Source of the DNA: Xenophilus aerolatus
GTDB taxonomy: Bacteria; Pseudomonadota; Gammaproteobacteria; Burkholderiales; Burkholderiaceae_C
Direction of reading: 5' to 3'
Length of the DNA: 64,000 bases
Assembly (NCBI GenBank): GCA_029968055.1
Contig: JASCNX010000005.1
Coordinates: 372,001 to 436,000 of the forward strand
Shown here one piece after another: positions 37,289-47,237 of this stretch. The notes beneath the pieces were generated by a model. That model worked only from the letters and a program-made list of their open reading frames with translations, had not been told where the DNA came from and did no database searches. Within the stretch, counting starts at the first letter, position 1. Every line of letters begins with the position of its first letter. The position numbers and the translations under genes were made by a program.

Positions 37289-38599
37289 GTGGCTCCGCAC
37301 CCGATGGCCCCACGAACCGAAGCCGATACCGCGCGACAAGAGCATGCCAGTGAGGGTGACCAGAGCGTCACGGTCGATGGACCCGCCGATCCGGAAGACT
37401 TCCTGACCTGCGCCCTGCTGCTGGACCCGCGCAAATGCATCAAGGGCTGCAAACTCTCGTGGAGCCCCGGGCCGCGCGACGACGCGCCCATCGCATCGCA
37501 TCGCCTGCGCGCGCTCCTGTCGTGTGCGGCGGCGCATCTCAATCCGCCGCGCCTGGGTTGGCGGCTGGGAAGGCTGTTCCTCCTCTTCGACATGAGCCCG
37601 GAAGGCCTGTGGCTCGAGGAGCTCCATGCCTTGCCGCCCGCCAACGTCGTTCTCTGCATGAGTCGGGACGACCTGATGGATGGCCGCAGCCGCCCGATGC
37701 TGCTGATGCTCCATCGGCGTGGAATCGGCTTCATGCTGCGGGGGTCGGCCGAGTTGCCCGACGATCCCGAACTGTGCGGCATCCTCAGCCACGTCGACGT
37801 GGGCAACGGCCACCCCGACAGCGTCGCCGGGCTGCTGCGGGGCGCGTCGCTGGTGCTGCCGACCGCGCGGCCGGTCGCCACGGACATCCTGTCGGCGCTA
37901 GAGCTCGACGCCTGTGCGGCCCGGCAGCTCGACGTGCTGATCGAGAACGCCGTCGACCTGCCCGCTGCGCATGCGGCCAGGAGCGTCCTTCTGCCGGAGA
38001 CGATGGTGATCGTCCGCACGATGCAGTTGATCCGCCGCAACGACGACCTCCGCAGCATCGAAGCCACCCTGATGCAGGATGGCGGACTCAGCGAGCGGCT
38101 GCTGCGTCACATCAACTCGCCCGGCGTGGGGGTCGGCGTGCCGATCCGGTCGCTGCGCCAGGCGTTGGCGATCTTCGGCTACGCGCCGCTTTTCCGGTGG
38201 ATGTCCGTGCTCCTGGCCGCAAGCAACCAGGCCGCGGCGGATTTCATGGTCAAGAAGGCGATTGTCCGTGGCCGCTTCGTCGAGCTGATGGGGCAGGGAA
38301 TCGCGCCGCCGCACGAGGCGGACCATCTCTTCCTGGCGGGCGTGTTCTCGCTGATGGATCGCCTTCTCGGCGTGTCCGTCGGCGACGTCCTGGACCATGT
38401 CGAGCTGCCCGAGCCGGTCAGGATCGCGGTCCTGAGCCGTGGGGGATTGCACGGCAGGCTCGTCGCATTGGCCGAGAGCTGCGAAACCGGGGGGCGGGAG
38501 GCGGCTGCCCTATCCGATTCCGTGTCGATGAGCGCGAACAAGGTGAACGCCGCGCATCTCGCGGCGCTGGCCTGGGCGCAGGACGTGGCCTTCGTGTGA
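37289..38599 (+). CDS. YuxH-like EAL/HDOD signalling protein
   Basis: A 436-residue protein. The first part (about 25-190) is an EAL-like domain with FLTCALLLDPRKCIKGCKLSW typical of the YuxH group, but no EAL catalytic motif or metal-binding pattern is seen. The second (about 200-400) is an HDOD domain (IEATLMQDGGLSERLLRHINS, SLRQALAIFGYAPLFRWM). It probably acts by protein contacts and is not a cyclic-di-GMP hydrolase. The GTG at 37289 has GAGGAG 8 bases upstream; the ATG at 37304 has none. Confidence 0.82.
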   Translation: MAPHPMAPRTEADTARQEHASEGDQSVTVDGPADPEDFLTCALLLDPRKCIKGCKLSWSPGPRDDAPIASHRLRALLSCAAAHLNPPRLGWRLGRLFLLFDMSPEGLWLEELHALPPANVVLCMSRDDLMDGRSRPMLLMLHRRGIGFMLRGSAELPDDPELCGILSHVDVGNGHPDSVAGLLRGASLVLPTARPVATDILSALELDACAARQLDVLIENAVDLPAAHAARSVLLPETMVIVRTMQLIRRNDDLRSIEATLMQDGGLSERLLRHINSPGVGVGVPIRSLRQALAIFGYAPLFRWMSVLLAASNQAAADFMVKKAIVRGRFVELMGQGIAPPHEADHLFLAGVFSLMDRLLGVSVGDVLDHVELPEPVRIAVLSRGGLHGRLVALAESCETGGREAAALSDSVSMSANKVNAAHLAALAWAQDVAFV

Positions 38600-38700
38600 G
38601 CGCCCCTGCGTGATGGCGCCTCAGCGGAATTCGCCGATGGCTTTGTCCGCGTGCGAGTGAGACAATCCTCCACGGCCCCTCAGGCTTCTTGAGTGGAGTC

Positions 38701-40122
38701 ATGACCCTCTACGAACGTTGCGCGGACGACATTGCGGAGCTGATCCGCAATGGCACCTTGCGGCCTGGCGACAAGCTGCCATCCGTGCGCGATGCGAGCC
38801 TGGCACGCGGCCTGAGCCGCTCGACGATCTTCCAAGCCTATTACCGCCTCGAAGCCATGGGGCTGATCGAAGCGCGCGCACGTTCCGGCTACTACGTCAA
38901 ATCAGGCGGCCTGCCCATCACGTGTCCGGAGCCGGGCGATTCGAACCCCGACGGCATGGCCAAAGACGTGGACGTCGGCCAGATGGTCTTCCAGTTGATC
39001 GGTGCCTTGAGCCGGCGCGATTTCGTGCCGCTCGGCTCGGCGTTCCTGAGCCCGTCGCTCTGCCCGCTCGCCCGGCTGGCGCGGCACCTGGGAAGCGCGA
39101 TGCGCGATTTCGATCCCTGGCGCCTGATCGAGGACCTGGCACCGGGCAACGAGTCGCTGCGGCGCCACATCGTGTTGCGCTACGGCATGGACGGCATGGT
39201 CGTCCCGCCCACCGAAGTCGTGTTGACCAATGGTGGGATGGAGGGGCTCAACCTGAGCCTGCAGGCGGTGACGCAGCCGGGCGATGTGGTGCTCGTCGAA
39301 TCGCCGACGTTCTACGCCGCGCTGCAGGCGCTCGATCGGCTCAAACTGCGCGCGCTGGAGGTCGCGACCTCGCCGGCCTGGGGCATCGACGTCGACGCCG
39401 TGGCCCAAGTCCTCAAGCGCCAGCGGGTGGCAGCGTGTTGGGTCATGCCGAATTTCCAGAATCCCCTGGGCAGCTCGATGCCCGATGAGCGGAAGAAGGC
39501 ACTGGTTGCGCTGCTTGCGGAGCACGAGATTCCACTGATCGAGGACGACGTCTACGCCGAACTCTACTTCGGCCCAAGGAAGCCGCTTCCGGCCAAGGCC
39601 TGGGACACGCAGGGCCTCGTGATCCACTGCGGTTCCTTTTCCAAGTGCCTGGCACCGGGCTACCGCGTCGGCTGGGTGGCGGGCGGACGCTTCGCCGCGA
39701 GGATCGAGCAGATGCGCCTCATGTACACGCTCTCGCCAGCCATTCCGTCGGAGGCCGCCATTGCGGCGTATCTCGACGGCGGCGGTTACGACCGGCACCT
39801 GCGGCGCATGCGCGCAGCGCTTCTTCGCTATCGTTCGATCGCCATGGAGGCCGTGCGGCTGCACTTTCCCGTCGGCACGAGCATGACGGCGCCGCAGGGC
39901 GGCTACTTTCTGTGGGTCGAGATGCCCGGGAGCGTGGACGCAGCCAGGCTGCATGCACTGGCGCGTGAGCGCGGCATCAGCCTCGCGCCGGGCGCGTTGT
40001 TCTCGAGCGACCCGCGATCGGCGCATTGCCTGCGCCTGAACTACGGGCATGCCTGCGACCCTCGCTTTGCACGCGCCATGCAGACGGTCGGGCGGCTCGC
40101 CGCCGACATGGTGCCGTGTTGA
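38701..40122 (+). CDS. MocR-type GntR regulator with aminotransferase domain
   Basis: A 473-residue protein with an N-terminal GntR winged helix (RNGTLRPGDKLPSVRDASLARGLSRST, about 16-45) and a type I aminotransferase fold (about 95-470). The PLP lysine is in the HCGSFSKCLAPGYRVGW motif near residue 316, and NFQNPLG near 253 is intact. Such proteins sense PLP or amines and usually regulate a divergent gene, but here no divergent partner exists and the upstream HDOD gene is in the same direction. The TTG at 38689 is an alternative start. Confidence 0.88.
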   Translation: MTLYERCADDIAELIRNGTLRPGDKLPSVRDASLARGLSRSTIFQAYYRLEAMGLIEARARSGYYVKSGGLPITCPEPGDSNPDGMAKDVDVGQMVFQLIGALSRRDFVPLGSAFLSPSLCPLARLARHLGSAMRDFDPWRLIEDLAPGNESLRRHIVLRYGMDGMVVPPTEVVLTNGGMEGLNLSLQAVTQPGDVVLVESPTFYAALQALDRLKLRALEVATSPAWGIDVDAVAQVLKRQRVAACWVMPNFQNPLGSSMPDERKKALVALLAEHEIPLIEDDVYAELYFGPRKPLPAKAWDTQGLVIHCGSFSKCLAPGYRVGWVAGGRFAARIEQMRLMYTLSPAIPSEAAIAAYLDGGGYDRHLRRMRAALLRYRSIAMEAVRLHFPVGTSMTAPQGGYFLWVEMPGSVDAARLHALARERGISLAPGALFSSDPRSAHCLRLNYGHACDPRFARAMQTVGRLAADMVPC

Positions 40123-40132
40123 GCTCGCGCCT

Positions 40133-40816
40133 TCAGTGCGCGCCCAGTGCCGTCAGGTGCACCACCCGGTCGGCCCGACCCGCCGCGGATTCCGAATGCG
40201 TCACCAGCACCAGCGCCGCCCCCTGGCTGCGCGCCTCGGCCGCCAGCACGTCCATGACGCGGGCGGCGGTGGTGGGGTCGAGGTTGCCGGTCGGCTCGTC
40301 GGCCAGCAGCAGGGTGGGGCGGTGCACCAGCGCGCGGGCGATGGCCACCCGCTGCAGCTGGCCGCCGCTGAGCTGCTGCGGCAGGCGCGCGCCCAGGCCG
40401 TCGAGGCCGACGACGCGCAGCATCTCCTGCACACGTGCCTGCCGCGCCGCGGCGTCGGCTTCGCCCAGCAGCATCAGCGGCAGCGCGACGTTCTGTGCCA
40501 CGTCCAGGTGAGGCAGCACGTGGAAGGCTTGGAACACGAAGCCGACCCGGCGCCGCCGCCACAGGGCGCGCGCATCGGCGTCGAGGGTGCCCAGGTCGGT
40601 GCCGTCGACCACGATGCGCCCCGCATCCCAGTGGTCGAGGCCGGCCACGCAGTTCAGCAGCGTGGACTTGCCCACGCCCGACTCGCCCACGATGGCGACG
40701 AACTCGCCCGCCGCGACCTCGAAGCTCACGTCGCGGAACACGGCCACCCGGTCCGGCGGCTCGCCGTAGTGCTTGGCGAGCGATTCGATCCGAAGGCGGG
40801 GCGCGGGCGTCGTCAT
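40133..40816 (-). CDS. ABC transporter ATPase, LolD/MacB-like (probable AttE)
   Basis: A 227-residue ATPase of the MacB/LolD type. Walker A is GESGVGKST (about 43-51), the signature [16 protein letters not shown], and Walker [13 protein letters not shown]. Such ATPases pair with FtsX-type permeases. The only such permease in the window is at 31168-33750 on the same strand, and the 6.4 kb between looks like an insertion. It overlaps miaA by four bases, so it is read from the miaA transcript. Confidence 0.88.
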   Translation of the reverse strand: MTTPAPRLRIESLAKHYGEPPDRVAVFRDVSFEVAAGEFVAIVGESGVGKSTLLNCVAGLDHWDAGRIVVDGTDLGTLDADARALWRRRRVGFVFQAFHVLPHLDVAQNVALPLMLLGEADAAARQARVQEMLRVVGLDGLGARLPQQLSGGQLQRVAIARALVHRPTLLLADEPTGNLDPTTAARVMDVLAAEARSQGAALVLVTHSESAAGRADRVVHLTALGAH

Positions 40817-41820
40817 GCTGCGCAGGCCGCCATCCGTTGTACCGCCTGCGCGGTCGCATCGGGCGCATCGCAGGCGATGACGGTGCGCGCCGGCATGCTG
40901 CGCAGCCAGGTGATCTGCCGCTTGGCCAGCTGGCGCGTGGCGGCGATGCCCTTGTCGCGGAAGGCGGCGATGGCGGCAGCGTCGGGCCGCTCGCCCGCCG
41001 TGTCGAACAGCGCCCAGGCCTGTCGGTAGCCAACGCAGCGGATCGCGGGCAGCTCGGCGTGCAGGTCGCCGCGTGCGCGCAGGGCGCGCACCTCGTCGAG
41101 GAAGCCGGCGTCCAGCATGGCGTCGAAGCGTTGTGCGATGCGCGCATGCAGCCAGGCGCGGTCCTGCGGTTCGAGAGAAAAAAGGGCGCCGGCGCCTGTT
41201 CCGTTGGCGTGAGCAGTGACGTTTTCTGCAGGGCCCGGCATCGCGGCGGCGCGCTGCTGGAAGTCGGAGATCGGCCGTCCCGTGCTGTGCCACACCTCCA
41301 GCGCGCGCTGGATGCGCTGGCTGTCGTGCGGCGCCAGGCGTGCGGCCGTGCGCGGGTCCACCTCGGCCAGGCGCGCATGCAGCGCCGGCCAGCCCTGGGC
41401 GGCGGCCTCGGCATCGAGCATCGCGCGCACGGCCGGGTCGGCCGCCGGCATGGCGTCGATGCCGTCGATCAGTGCCTTGAAGTACAGCATGGTGCCGCCC
41501 ACCAGCAGCGGCAGTGCACCGCGCGCGTGGATGGCGTCGATGAGCCGGGTCGCGTCGGCCACGAAGGCGGCTGCGCTGTAGCGCTCGGCGGGGTCGCGGA
41601 TGTCGATCAGGTGGTGAGGCACCTGCGCGCGCTCGGCGGCGCTCGGCTTGGCGGTGCCGATGTCCATGCCGCGGTAGACCAGCGCGGAGTCGACGCTGAC
41701 GATCTCCACAGCGCGGTGCGGCGCGAGGTGGGCGGCCAGCGCCAGGGCGGCCGCGGTCTTGCCACTCGCGGTGGGGCCGGCCAAGCCGATCCAGGGTGGC
41801 GTGCGCGCGTCAGCGGGCAT
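40813..41820 (-). CDS. miaA: tRNA dimethylallyltransferase
   Basis: Transfers an isopentenyl group to A37 of tRNAs that read UNN codons. The 335-residue protein has the P-loop [15 protein letters not shown] (about 15-29), then [35 protein letters not shown], and [16 protein letters not shown]. The start overlaps the end of the MFS gene by 11 bases, and the end overlaps the ATPase gene by 4. Confidence 0.96.
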   Translation of the reverse strand: MPADARTPPWIGLAGPTASGKTAAALALAAHLAPHRAVEIVSVDSALVYRGMDIGTAKPSAAERAQVPHHLIDIRDPAERYSAAAFVADATRLIDAIHARGALPLLVGGTMLYFKALIDGIDAMPAADPAVRAMLDAEAAAQGWPALHARLAEVDPRTAARLAPHDSQRIQRALEVWHSTGRPISDFQQRAAAMPGPAENVTAHANGTGAGALFSLEPQDRAWLHARIAQRFDAMLDAGFLDEVRALRARGDLHAELPAIRCVGYRQAWALFDTAGERPDAAAIAAFRDKGIAATRQLAKRQITWLRSMPARTVIACDAPDATAQAVQRMAACAA

Positions 41821-43087
41821 GGCGGTCTCCGCCGAAGCGTGGCACGACCGTCCAGGCCAGCACCGCGATGCAGCCGCTCCAGAACCAGATGCCCAGCGCC
41901 AGCGGGCGCGTGGTGCCGTCCATGTGGGTGCCGAGCCAGCCGCCGATGCCGAAAGCGGCGAGCATCATGATGAAGCCGTTGAGCGCCGACGCCGCACCCG
42001 CCGCCTGCGGGAAGGGGCCCACGGCGCCGGTCTGCCCGCAGGGCTGGTGCACCCCGTGGCCGAGCATCACCAGCGTGAGTGGCGCGGCGATGGCCCACAC
42101 CGCCTGCACGCCGGCCAGCGCCAGCGCGCCCATCAGCGTGCCGCCGGCCAGGCTCAGCACCGCGCCGCGCGCCACGCTGCCGCGCACGCCGTGCCGGGCC
42201 AGCCAGTGCCGGCACAGGAAGGTGCCGGCGATGTAGGCCAGCGAGTTCCACAGCATCACCAGGCCGTAGCCCGTGCGCGAGAGCCCCAGCACCTGCAGGA
42301 AGACGAAGGACGACGATGCGAGGAAGGTGAAGAGCAGCCCATACGCGGCCGTGGTGAGCGCCGAGAAGGTGAGGAAGGTCGGGTGCCGCAGCACGGTGCC
42401 CCAGGTGCGCGCGATGGCCGAGGGCCGCAGCGCGTTCGTGTCGGGCCGCGGCAGCGATTCGCGAAAACGCAGCGCCACCAGCGCCAGCGTGCCGGCGCCG
42501 AAGAGGGCCGGCACGGCCAGCGCGAAGCGCCAGCCCAGCCCGTCGGTGACCAGGCCGCCCACCGGCGCGCACAGGCAGGCGATCACGCCCAGGCCGGTGA
42601 GCGCGCGCGACATCACGCGCGCCCCTTCGGCCGGCTGGTACAGGTCGCGCACGATGGCGCGCGCCGCCATCACCGCGGCCCCCATGGCCGCGCCCTGCAG
42701 CGCGCGCAGCGCGATCAGCCCTTCGATCGACGGCGCGAGCGCGGTACCGGTCGCCGCGAGCACGTACGCCGACAGGCCGGCCAGCAACACGGGGCGGCGG
42801 CCGAAGCGGTCCGACAGCGGCCCCAGCACGAGTTGCGAGGCGCCGAAGGCCAGCAGCAGCGCCGTCAGCGTGAGCTGCGCCTGCGCGATGTGCCCGCCGA
42901 AGCCGGCCGTGAGCGCGGGCAGCGCCGGCAGGTACAGGTCGGTGGTGACGGGCTGGATGCCCAGCAGCAGCGCCAGCGCGAGCACCAGCACGCCCGGCGT
43001 CGTGCCGGGGCGGGGGGTGGACAGGGAGGATTCGGTGGCGGCCACGCCCGCGACACTGGGGCGGGCCGGCGCATGGGGCGGGGCCAT
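41810..43087 (-). CDS. MFS transporter, Bcr/CflA-like drug exporter
   Basis: A 12-helix DHA1-family major facilitator, 425 residues from the ATG at 43087. Motif A-like [17 protein letters not shown] follows helix 2, and the N-terminal [19 protein letters not shown] is typical of Bcr/CflA proteins. A 30-residue hydrophilic leader precedes helix 1. It overlaps miaA and probably drives the miaA-ATPase unit. Confidence 0.87.
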   Translation of the reverse strand: MAPPHAPARPSVAGVAATESSLSTPRPGTTPGVLVLALALLLGIQPVTTDLYLPALPALTAGFGGHIAQAQLTLTALLLAFGASQLVLGPLSDRFGRRPVLLAGLSAYVLAATGTALAPSIEGLIALRALQGAAMGAAVMAARAIVRDLYQPAEGARVMSRALTGLGVIACLCAPVGGLVTDGLGWRFALAVPALFGAGTLALVALRFRESLPRPDTNALRPSAIARTWGTVLRHPTFLTFSALTTAAYGLLFTFLASSSFVFLQVLGLSRTGYGLVMLWNSLAYIAGTFLCRHWLARHGVRGSVARGAVLSLAGGTLMGALALAGVQAVWAIAAPLTLVMLGHGVHQPCGQTGAVGPFPQAAGAASALNGFIMMLAAFGIGGWLGTHMDGTTRPLALGIWFWSGCIAVLAWTVVPRFGGDRHAR

Positions 43088-43172
43088 CGGCCCGAGGGTA
43101 GCAAATGGCCGCGGCGCCCGGCCGCACGGAAGGTGGCAGCGAATCCGGCGTGGCCGAGCAGGCCGCCCGTTC

Positions 43173-44138
43173 TCAGATGGCCTGCGTGGTCCGCGGCGCG
43201 CGGGCGCGCACCTCGCGCGCCGTCGGGGCACGCGGTGCGGGCGCGGGGGCGGCGACGGGCGCCGCCTCGTCGCTGGCGAGCACGGGCGCCGGCTCCTTCA
43301 TCTGGAAGAGCTGGCTCAGCGCGGCCTTGTACTGCACCTCGCCAATGGAATTGGTGTTGTGGTGCGAACCGCCCTCGACCAGCACGAACATCTTCGGCCC
43401 CGTGGCCGCGTCGTAGAGCTTGCGGCCCAGCGTGGGGTTGATCAGCGTGTCGTTCGAGCCGTGCACCACCAGCAGCGGCGAGCCGATGGTCTTGACCTTG
43501 TTGATCGCCTCGAAGCGCTGCGTGACCAGCGCGCTGAACGGCAGCCAGCCCCATTTGAAGCTGCTCACGACGTCGGTGATGGAGGTGAAGGTGCTCTCGA
43601 CGATGACGCCGCTCTCGTCCTTGACGTGCGAGGCCAGGTCGATGCCGATGGCGCCGCCCAGCGAGTGGCCGAAGATGTAGCGGTGCTGTTGGGGGTACTT
43701 CTTGGCCAGCCAATCCCACGCGGCGCGGGCGTCCTCGCGCGCCGAATCCTCGGACGGCAGCGCCTTGGTGCTCTTGCCGAAGCCGCGGTAGTCGATGGCC
43801 AGCACCGAAAAGCCCAGTTCGTGCATGCGCTGGATGCGCGGGGCCGAGCCGGCCACGTTGTAGCGCGCACCGTGCAGGTAGAGCATCACGGGGCGGTCGG
43901 GCGTCATGGGGGCGTCGCCCAGCCACAAGCCGTGCAGGCGGGCCGGCTGGCCGGTCACCGTGGACTGGTAGTCGATCCACACGTCCTGCATGCCGGCCGT
44001 CATGGCGGCGGTGTTGCCCCAGCTGCGGTCGCTGGGCTGGAAGATCCATTCGCGCTGCCGCTCGTCGAGGGTCGAGCAGCCGGCCGCGAGCAGGGCGCAA
44101 AGTGAGACGGCCGATGCGAACAGGGACCAGCGTTTCAT
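43173..44138 (-). CDS. Alpha/beta-hydrolase lipoprotein
   Basis: A 321-residue lipoprotein with signal MKRWSLFASAVSLCALLAAGC (lipobox LAAGC). The hydrolase core shows HGARYN oxyanion region, the nucleophile elbow GHSLGG near residue 150, Asp in HGSNDTL and His in GGSHHN. It resembles the BEM46/FrsA-like membrane-linked hydrolases. The last 40 residues are Ala/Pro/Arg-rich and disordered. The substrate is unknown. Confidence 0.86.
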   Translation of the reverse strand: MKRWSLFASAVSLCALLAAGCSTLDERQREWIFQPSDRSWGNTAAMTAGMQDVWIDYQSTVTGQPARLHGLWLGDAPMTPDRPVMLYLHGARYNVAGSAPRIQRMHELGFSVLAIDYRGFGKSTKALPSEDSAREDARAAWDWLAKKYPQQHRYIFGHSLGGAIGIDLASHVKDESGVIVESTFTSITDVVSSFKWGWLPFSALVTQRFEAINKVKTIGSPLLVVHGSNDTLINPTLGRKLYDAATGPKMFVLVEGGSHHNTNSIGEVQYKAALSQLFQMKEPAPVLASDEAAPVAAPAPAPRAPTAREVRARAPRTTQAI

Positions 44139-44441
44139 GGGGCAGAAAGAGAGCGATAGCCGGTCGAAAGTTCAAACCGATTGGCCGGGGATGGACCGAC
44201 ACCACATCCCGGTAACTCCCCGAAACAACGCTCTGCGGCGTCTGCAACGGACCATGCAACGGGCGTGCCTGCGTGTCGGATGACACTGGAAAACCCTGGG
44301 AAGTCTCCGCAGGTAACCGCTTTCAGGTGTCGAAATTAACCGGAAAGGCCGCGCAAAACCACAGGGCGCGCCCGGATGGCCATGCCTGGAACCCGCCCGT
44401 TCGGAGGCTGCGGCCGTGCAGACGGTTACAGGCGCGCGGGC
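44139..44441. other. 303-base gap between two minus-strand genes
   Basis: No gene could be supported. The strand upstream of the lipoprotein gene (just right of 44138) shows no strong promoter. Near 44434-44455 a GC-rich hairpin (GCGCGGGC with GCCCGCGC) spans the mutL stop codon, possibly a transcription end without a T-run. The remainder is unremarkable. Confidence 0.5.
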
Positions 44442-46343
44442 TCAGCGCCCGCGCAGAAACAGGGCGTCGAGCTCGCGAACGCTCAGTTGCCGCCAGGTCG
44501 GGCGGCCGTGGTTGCACTGGTCGGAGCGCTCGGTGGCCTCCATCTGGCGCAGCAGGGCGTTCATCTCCTCGAGCGTGAGGCGGCGGTTGGCCCGCACCGC
44601 GCCGTGGCAGGCCATGGTGCCCAGCAGCTCGTTCTGGGCGCGCTGCACCACGGTGCTGGCGTCGTGCTGCGCCAGCTCGGCCAGCACGCTGCGCGCCAGC
44701 TCGACCGGATCGCCGTCGGCGAGCGAACTGGGCACCGCCCGCACCGCCAGGGTGCGTGGCGAGAAGGGGGTGATCTCCAGGCCCAGCGTCGGCAGCACCT
44801 CGGCGCAGGCTTCGGCGGTGGCGACCTCCTGCGGCGTGGCGGCGAAGGTGGCGGGGATGAGCAGGGGCTGGCTGGCCGTCTTTCCACCATCTGCGGCACC
44901 GTCGAGCTGCGCCTTGAGCCGCTCGTAGACGATGCGCTCGTGCGCCGCGTGCATGTCGACGATCACCAGGCCCTGGCTGTTCTCGGCCAGGATGTAGATG
45001 CCGTGCAGCTGGGCGAGCGCGCGGCCCAGCGGCCAGGCGTCGTCGGGCGCGCCCGCAGCGGCGGCGGGCTGCGGCGCCACGAAGGGTGCGGCGGGCGCTG
45101 CGAAGCCGGGGCGGCCGTCGCCCGGTTGTGGGCGGTTGGCTGCGGCGGGTGCCGGCGCAGTGGGCCACATGGCAGCCATGTCGCCCACGCCGCGTTCCGC
45201 TACGAAATTGATAGCTGGTTGCGCCCACGGGGCGGGCGTTGGAGGCACATTTGGCTTGAAAAGCGGCGCCGGGCGGCCGGTGGCGGCATCGGTGGCGGTG
45301 GCGCCGCCGGCGCGCGGTGCGGCCAGCGCGTTCTCGATCGCGTGGCGCACCGCTTGGTGCACCTCGCGCCCGTCGCGAAAGCGCACCTCGATCTTGGTTG
45401 GGTGCACGTTCACGTCCACGCGCGCCGGATCGATCGCGAGGTGCAGCGCGAAGACCGGCTGGCGCTGGCCGTGCAGCACGTCCTCGTAGGCGCTGCGCAC
45501 CGCGTGCGCGAGCACCTTGTCGCGCACGAAGCGGCCGTTGACGTAGAAGTACTGCTGGTCGCCCCGCGAGCGCGCCGCGTCGGGCACGCCGGCATAGCCG
45601 CTCACCCGCACCGGGCCCACGCCATGTTCGACCGGCACGCTCTGCGCCACGAACTCGTCGCCGAACACGTCCGCCAGCCGGCGGGCGGTGTCGGCGGCCG
45701 GCCGCCACTGCTCGACCAGCTTGCCCTCGTGCCAGACTGCGAAGCCGACGTCGGGCCGCGCCAGCGCATGGCGGCGCACGGCCTCCAGGCAATGGGCGAG
45801 CTCGGTCGCGTCGGTCTTGAGGAACTTGCGGCGTGCGGGCGTGGCGTAGAACAGCTCGCGCACCTCCACCGTGGTGCCACGCGAGCGCGCCACCGGCCGC
45901 AGCTCGCCGGTGCGGCCGTCGAGCAGCCAGGCGCTGTCGGCGTCGGCATGGCGCGAGAGCACGCTCATGTCGGCAATGGCGTTGATGGCGGCCAGCGCCT
46001 CGCCCCGGAAACCCATGGTGCCGACCGCTTCGAGGTCGTCGAGGCTGGCGATCTTGCTGGTGGCGTGGCGCCGCAGCGCGATCGGCAGTTCTTCGCGCGG
46101 GATGCCGATGCCGTCGTCCTCGACCGAGATCAGCCGCACGCCGCCGGCCAGCAGGCGCACGGTCACCTGCGTCGCGCCCGCGTCGAGCGCGTTGTCGACC
46201 AGTTCCCGCACCACCGAGGCCGGCCGTTCCACGACCTCGCCGGCGGCGATCTGGCTGATCAGTTCGTCGGGCAGTTCGCGGATGGGGCGGCGGGCGCCGT
46301 CGCCCTGCGCGGGCGGCGGGAGGGAGGAGGGAAGGGCACTCAC
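44442..46343 (-). CDS. mutL: DNA mismatch repair protein MutL
   Basis: A 633-residue MutL. The GHKL ATPase domain shows ELISQIAAGEVVERPASVV, DNALDAGAT, DDGIGI and GFRGEALAAI (residues 20-110). An Ala/Pro-rich linker (about 330-430) precedes the dimerisation domain. The endonuclease metal site is present as DMHAAHERIVYE (about 463), matching D-x-HA-x2-E-x4-E, so this MutL probably nicks DNA itself, as in bacteria without MutH. It starts with GTG; TAGAAT ends 6 bases before it. Confidence 0.95.
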   Translation of the reverse strand: MSALPSSLPPPAQGDGARRPIRELPDELISQIAAGEVVERPASVVRELVDNALDAGATQVTVRLLAGGVRLISVEDDGIGIPREELPIALRRHATSKIASLDDLEAVGTMGFRGEALAAINAIADMSVLSRHADADSAWLLDGRTGELRPVARSRGTTVEVRELFYATPARRKFLKTDATELAHCLEAVRRHALARPDVGFAVWHEGKLVEQWRPAADTARRLADVFGDEFVAQSVPVEHGVGPVRVSGYAGVPDAARSRGDQQYFYVNGRFVRDKVLAHAVRSAYEDVLHGQRQPVFALHLAIDPARVDVNVHPTKIEVRFRDGREVHQAVRHAIENALAAPRAGGATATDAATGRPAPLFKPNVPPTPAPWAQPAINFVAERGVGDMAAMWPTAPAPAAANRPQPGDGRPGFAAPAAPFVAPQPAAAAGAPDDAWPLGRALAQLHGIYILAENSQGLVIVDMHAAHERIVYERLKAQLDGAADGGKTASQPLLIPATFAATPQEVATAEACAEVLPTLGLEITPFSPRTLAVRAVPSSLADGDPVELARSVLAELAQHDASTVVQRAQNELLGTMACHGAVRANRRLTLEEMNALLRQMEATERSDQCNHGRPTWRQLSVRELDALFLRGR

Positions 46344-46349
46344 CGGTCG

Positions 46350-46355
46350 ATTCTA
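46350..46355 (-). promoter_or_regulatory. -10 hexamer TAGAAT for mutL
   Basis: Read on the minus strand, TAGAAT ends 6 bases before the GTG at 46343. No SD and no strong -35 are seen. It lies at the very end of the upstream hydrolase gene region. Confidence 0.4.
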
Positions 46356-47237
46356 GGAGTCGGTGCTTGCCCTGCCTGGCCCGAGGTGTTGGCGCAGGAA
46401 GGCACCCACGCGCATCTGGTAGTCGGCGGGCGCGTGACGGTGCAGATCCACGTGCGCTGCACCCGCCACGATCCACAGCCCGGCCGTGGCGCCTGCCCGG
46501 TCGCGGAGTTGGCGCGTCTCGTCGGGCGGGGTGTGCCGGTCGAGCTCGCCGCCCAGGACCAAGACAGGCGCCGACAACTGCGCCATGCGGTCGATGGGGC
46601 GCAACTCGTCCGGTCGCACTCCGGTGCGCCAGGGCAACTGCGTCAGCAACAGCGGCGCGAGCGGCGGGCCGGCGGCGCCCAGCACGCGATGCAGCCGATT
46701 GCGCAACGCGTCGTCGATGGTTGGGTACATCGATTCAAGCACCAGGGCCTTCACACCGGGCAATGCAGGCGCCAGCACCGTCGACGCGGCACCGAGCGAT
46801 ACGCCGACGACGGCGATGGCTTCGCCGGGCCATCGCGAGGCCATGTACTGCAGCGCGGCGCTCACGCCTGCCGATTCGCGCGCCCCGAATGTGATGCGTT
46901 CGCCCGCGCTTTCGCCGTGGGAAGGGAGGTCGATCAACAGCACGGCGCGGCCTTCACCGTGCAGCCAAAGGGCGCGCGCGAGCATCTGACGCCGGTCGGA
47001 CCGCACACCGTGCAACAGCAGAACGGCGCCGCGGCCCGGCGCGCCGTCGGCCGCCCAGCCCGCCACGGTACCGCCCGAGGTCGTGGCAAAGCCCACCGTC
47101 GCGCCGTGCAGCGCGGCTGGCGGCGTGCCGATCGCTCGCTGAACGGGGCGACTCAGCAGTTCGCCGACTGCCAGCACGGCCAGGGCCGCTACAGGTGCTG
47201 CGCAGGCGGCCAGCGCCAGCCAGTTCCGCCTAAACAT
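46353..47237 (-). CDS. Alpha/beta-hydrolase with membrane anchor
   Basis: A 294-residue protein with an N-terminal hydrophobic segment (about 7-28, signal anchor) and an alpha/beta-hydrolase domain: oxyanion LLLHGVRSDRRQ near 75, nucleophile GVSLGA near 147, Asp in LGGELDRHT, and His in GAAHVDLH. It resembles YchJ/BAAT-like peptidase-esterases of unknown substrate. It overlaps the acetyltransferase gene by 8 bases, so the two are coexpressed. Confidence 0.84.
   Translation of the reverse strand: MFRRNWLALAACAAPVAALAVLAVGELLSRPVQRAIGTPPAALHGATVGFATTSGGTVAGWAADGAPGRGAVLLLHGVRSDRRQMLARALWLHGEGRAVLLIDLPSHGESAGERITFGARESAGVSAALQYMASRWPGEAIAVVGVSLGAASTVLAPALPGVKALVLESMYPTIDDALRNRLHRVLGAAGPPLAPLLLTQLPWRTGVRPDELRPIDRMAQLSAPVLVLGGELDRHTPPDETRQLRDRAGATAGLWIVAGAAHVDLHRHAPADYQMRVGAFLRQHLGPGRASTDS

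Noticed and set aside
40817-41293. N-terminal extension of the LolD-like ATPase into miaA
   Set aside because: The extension is Arg/Pro-rich and overlaps miaA; the ATG at 40816 gives a standard ATPase start.
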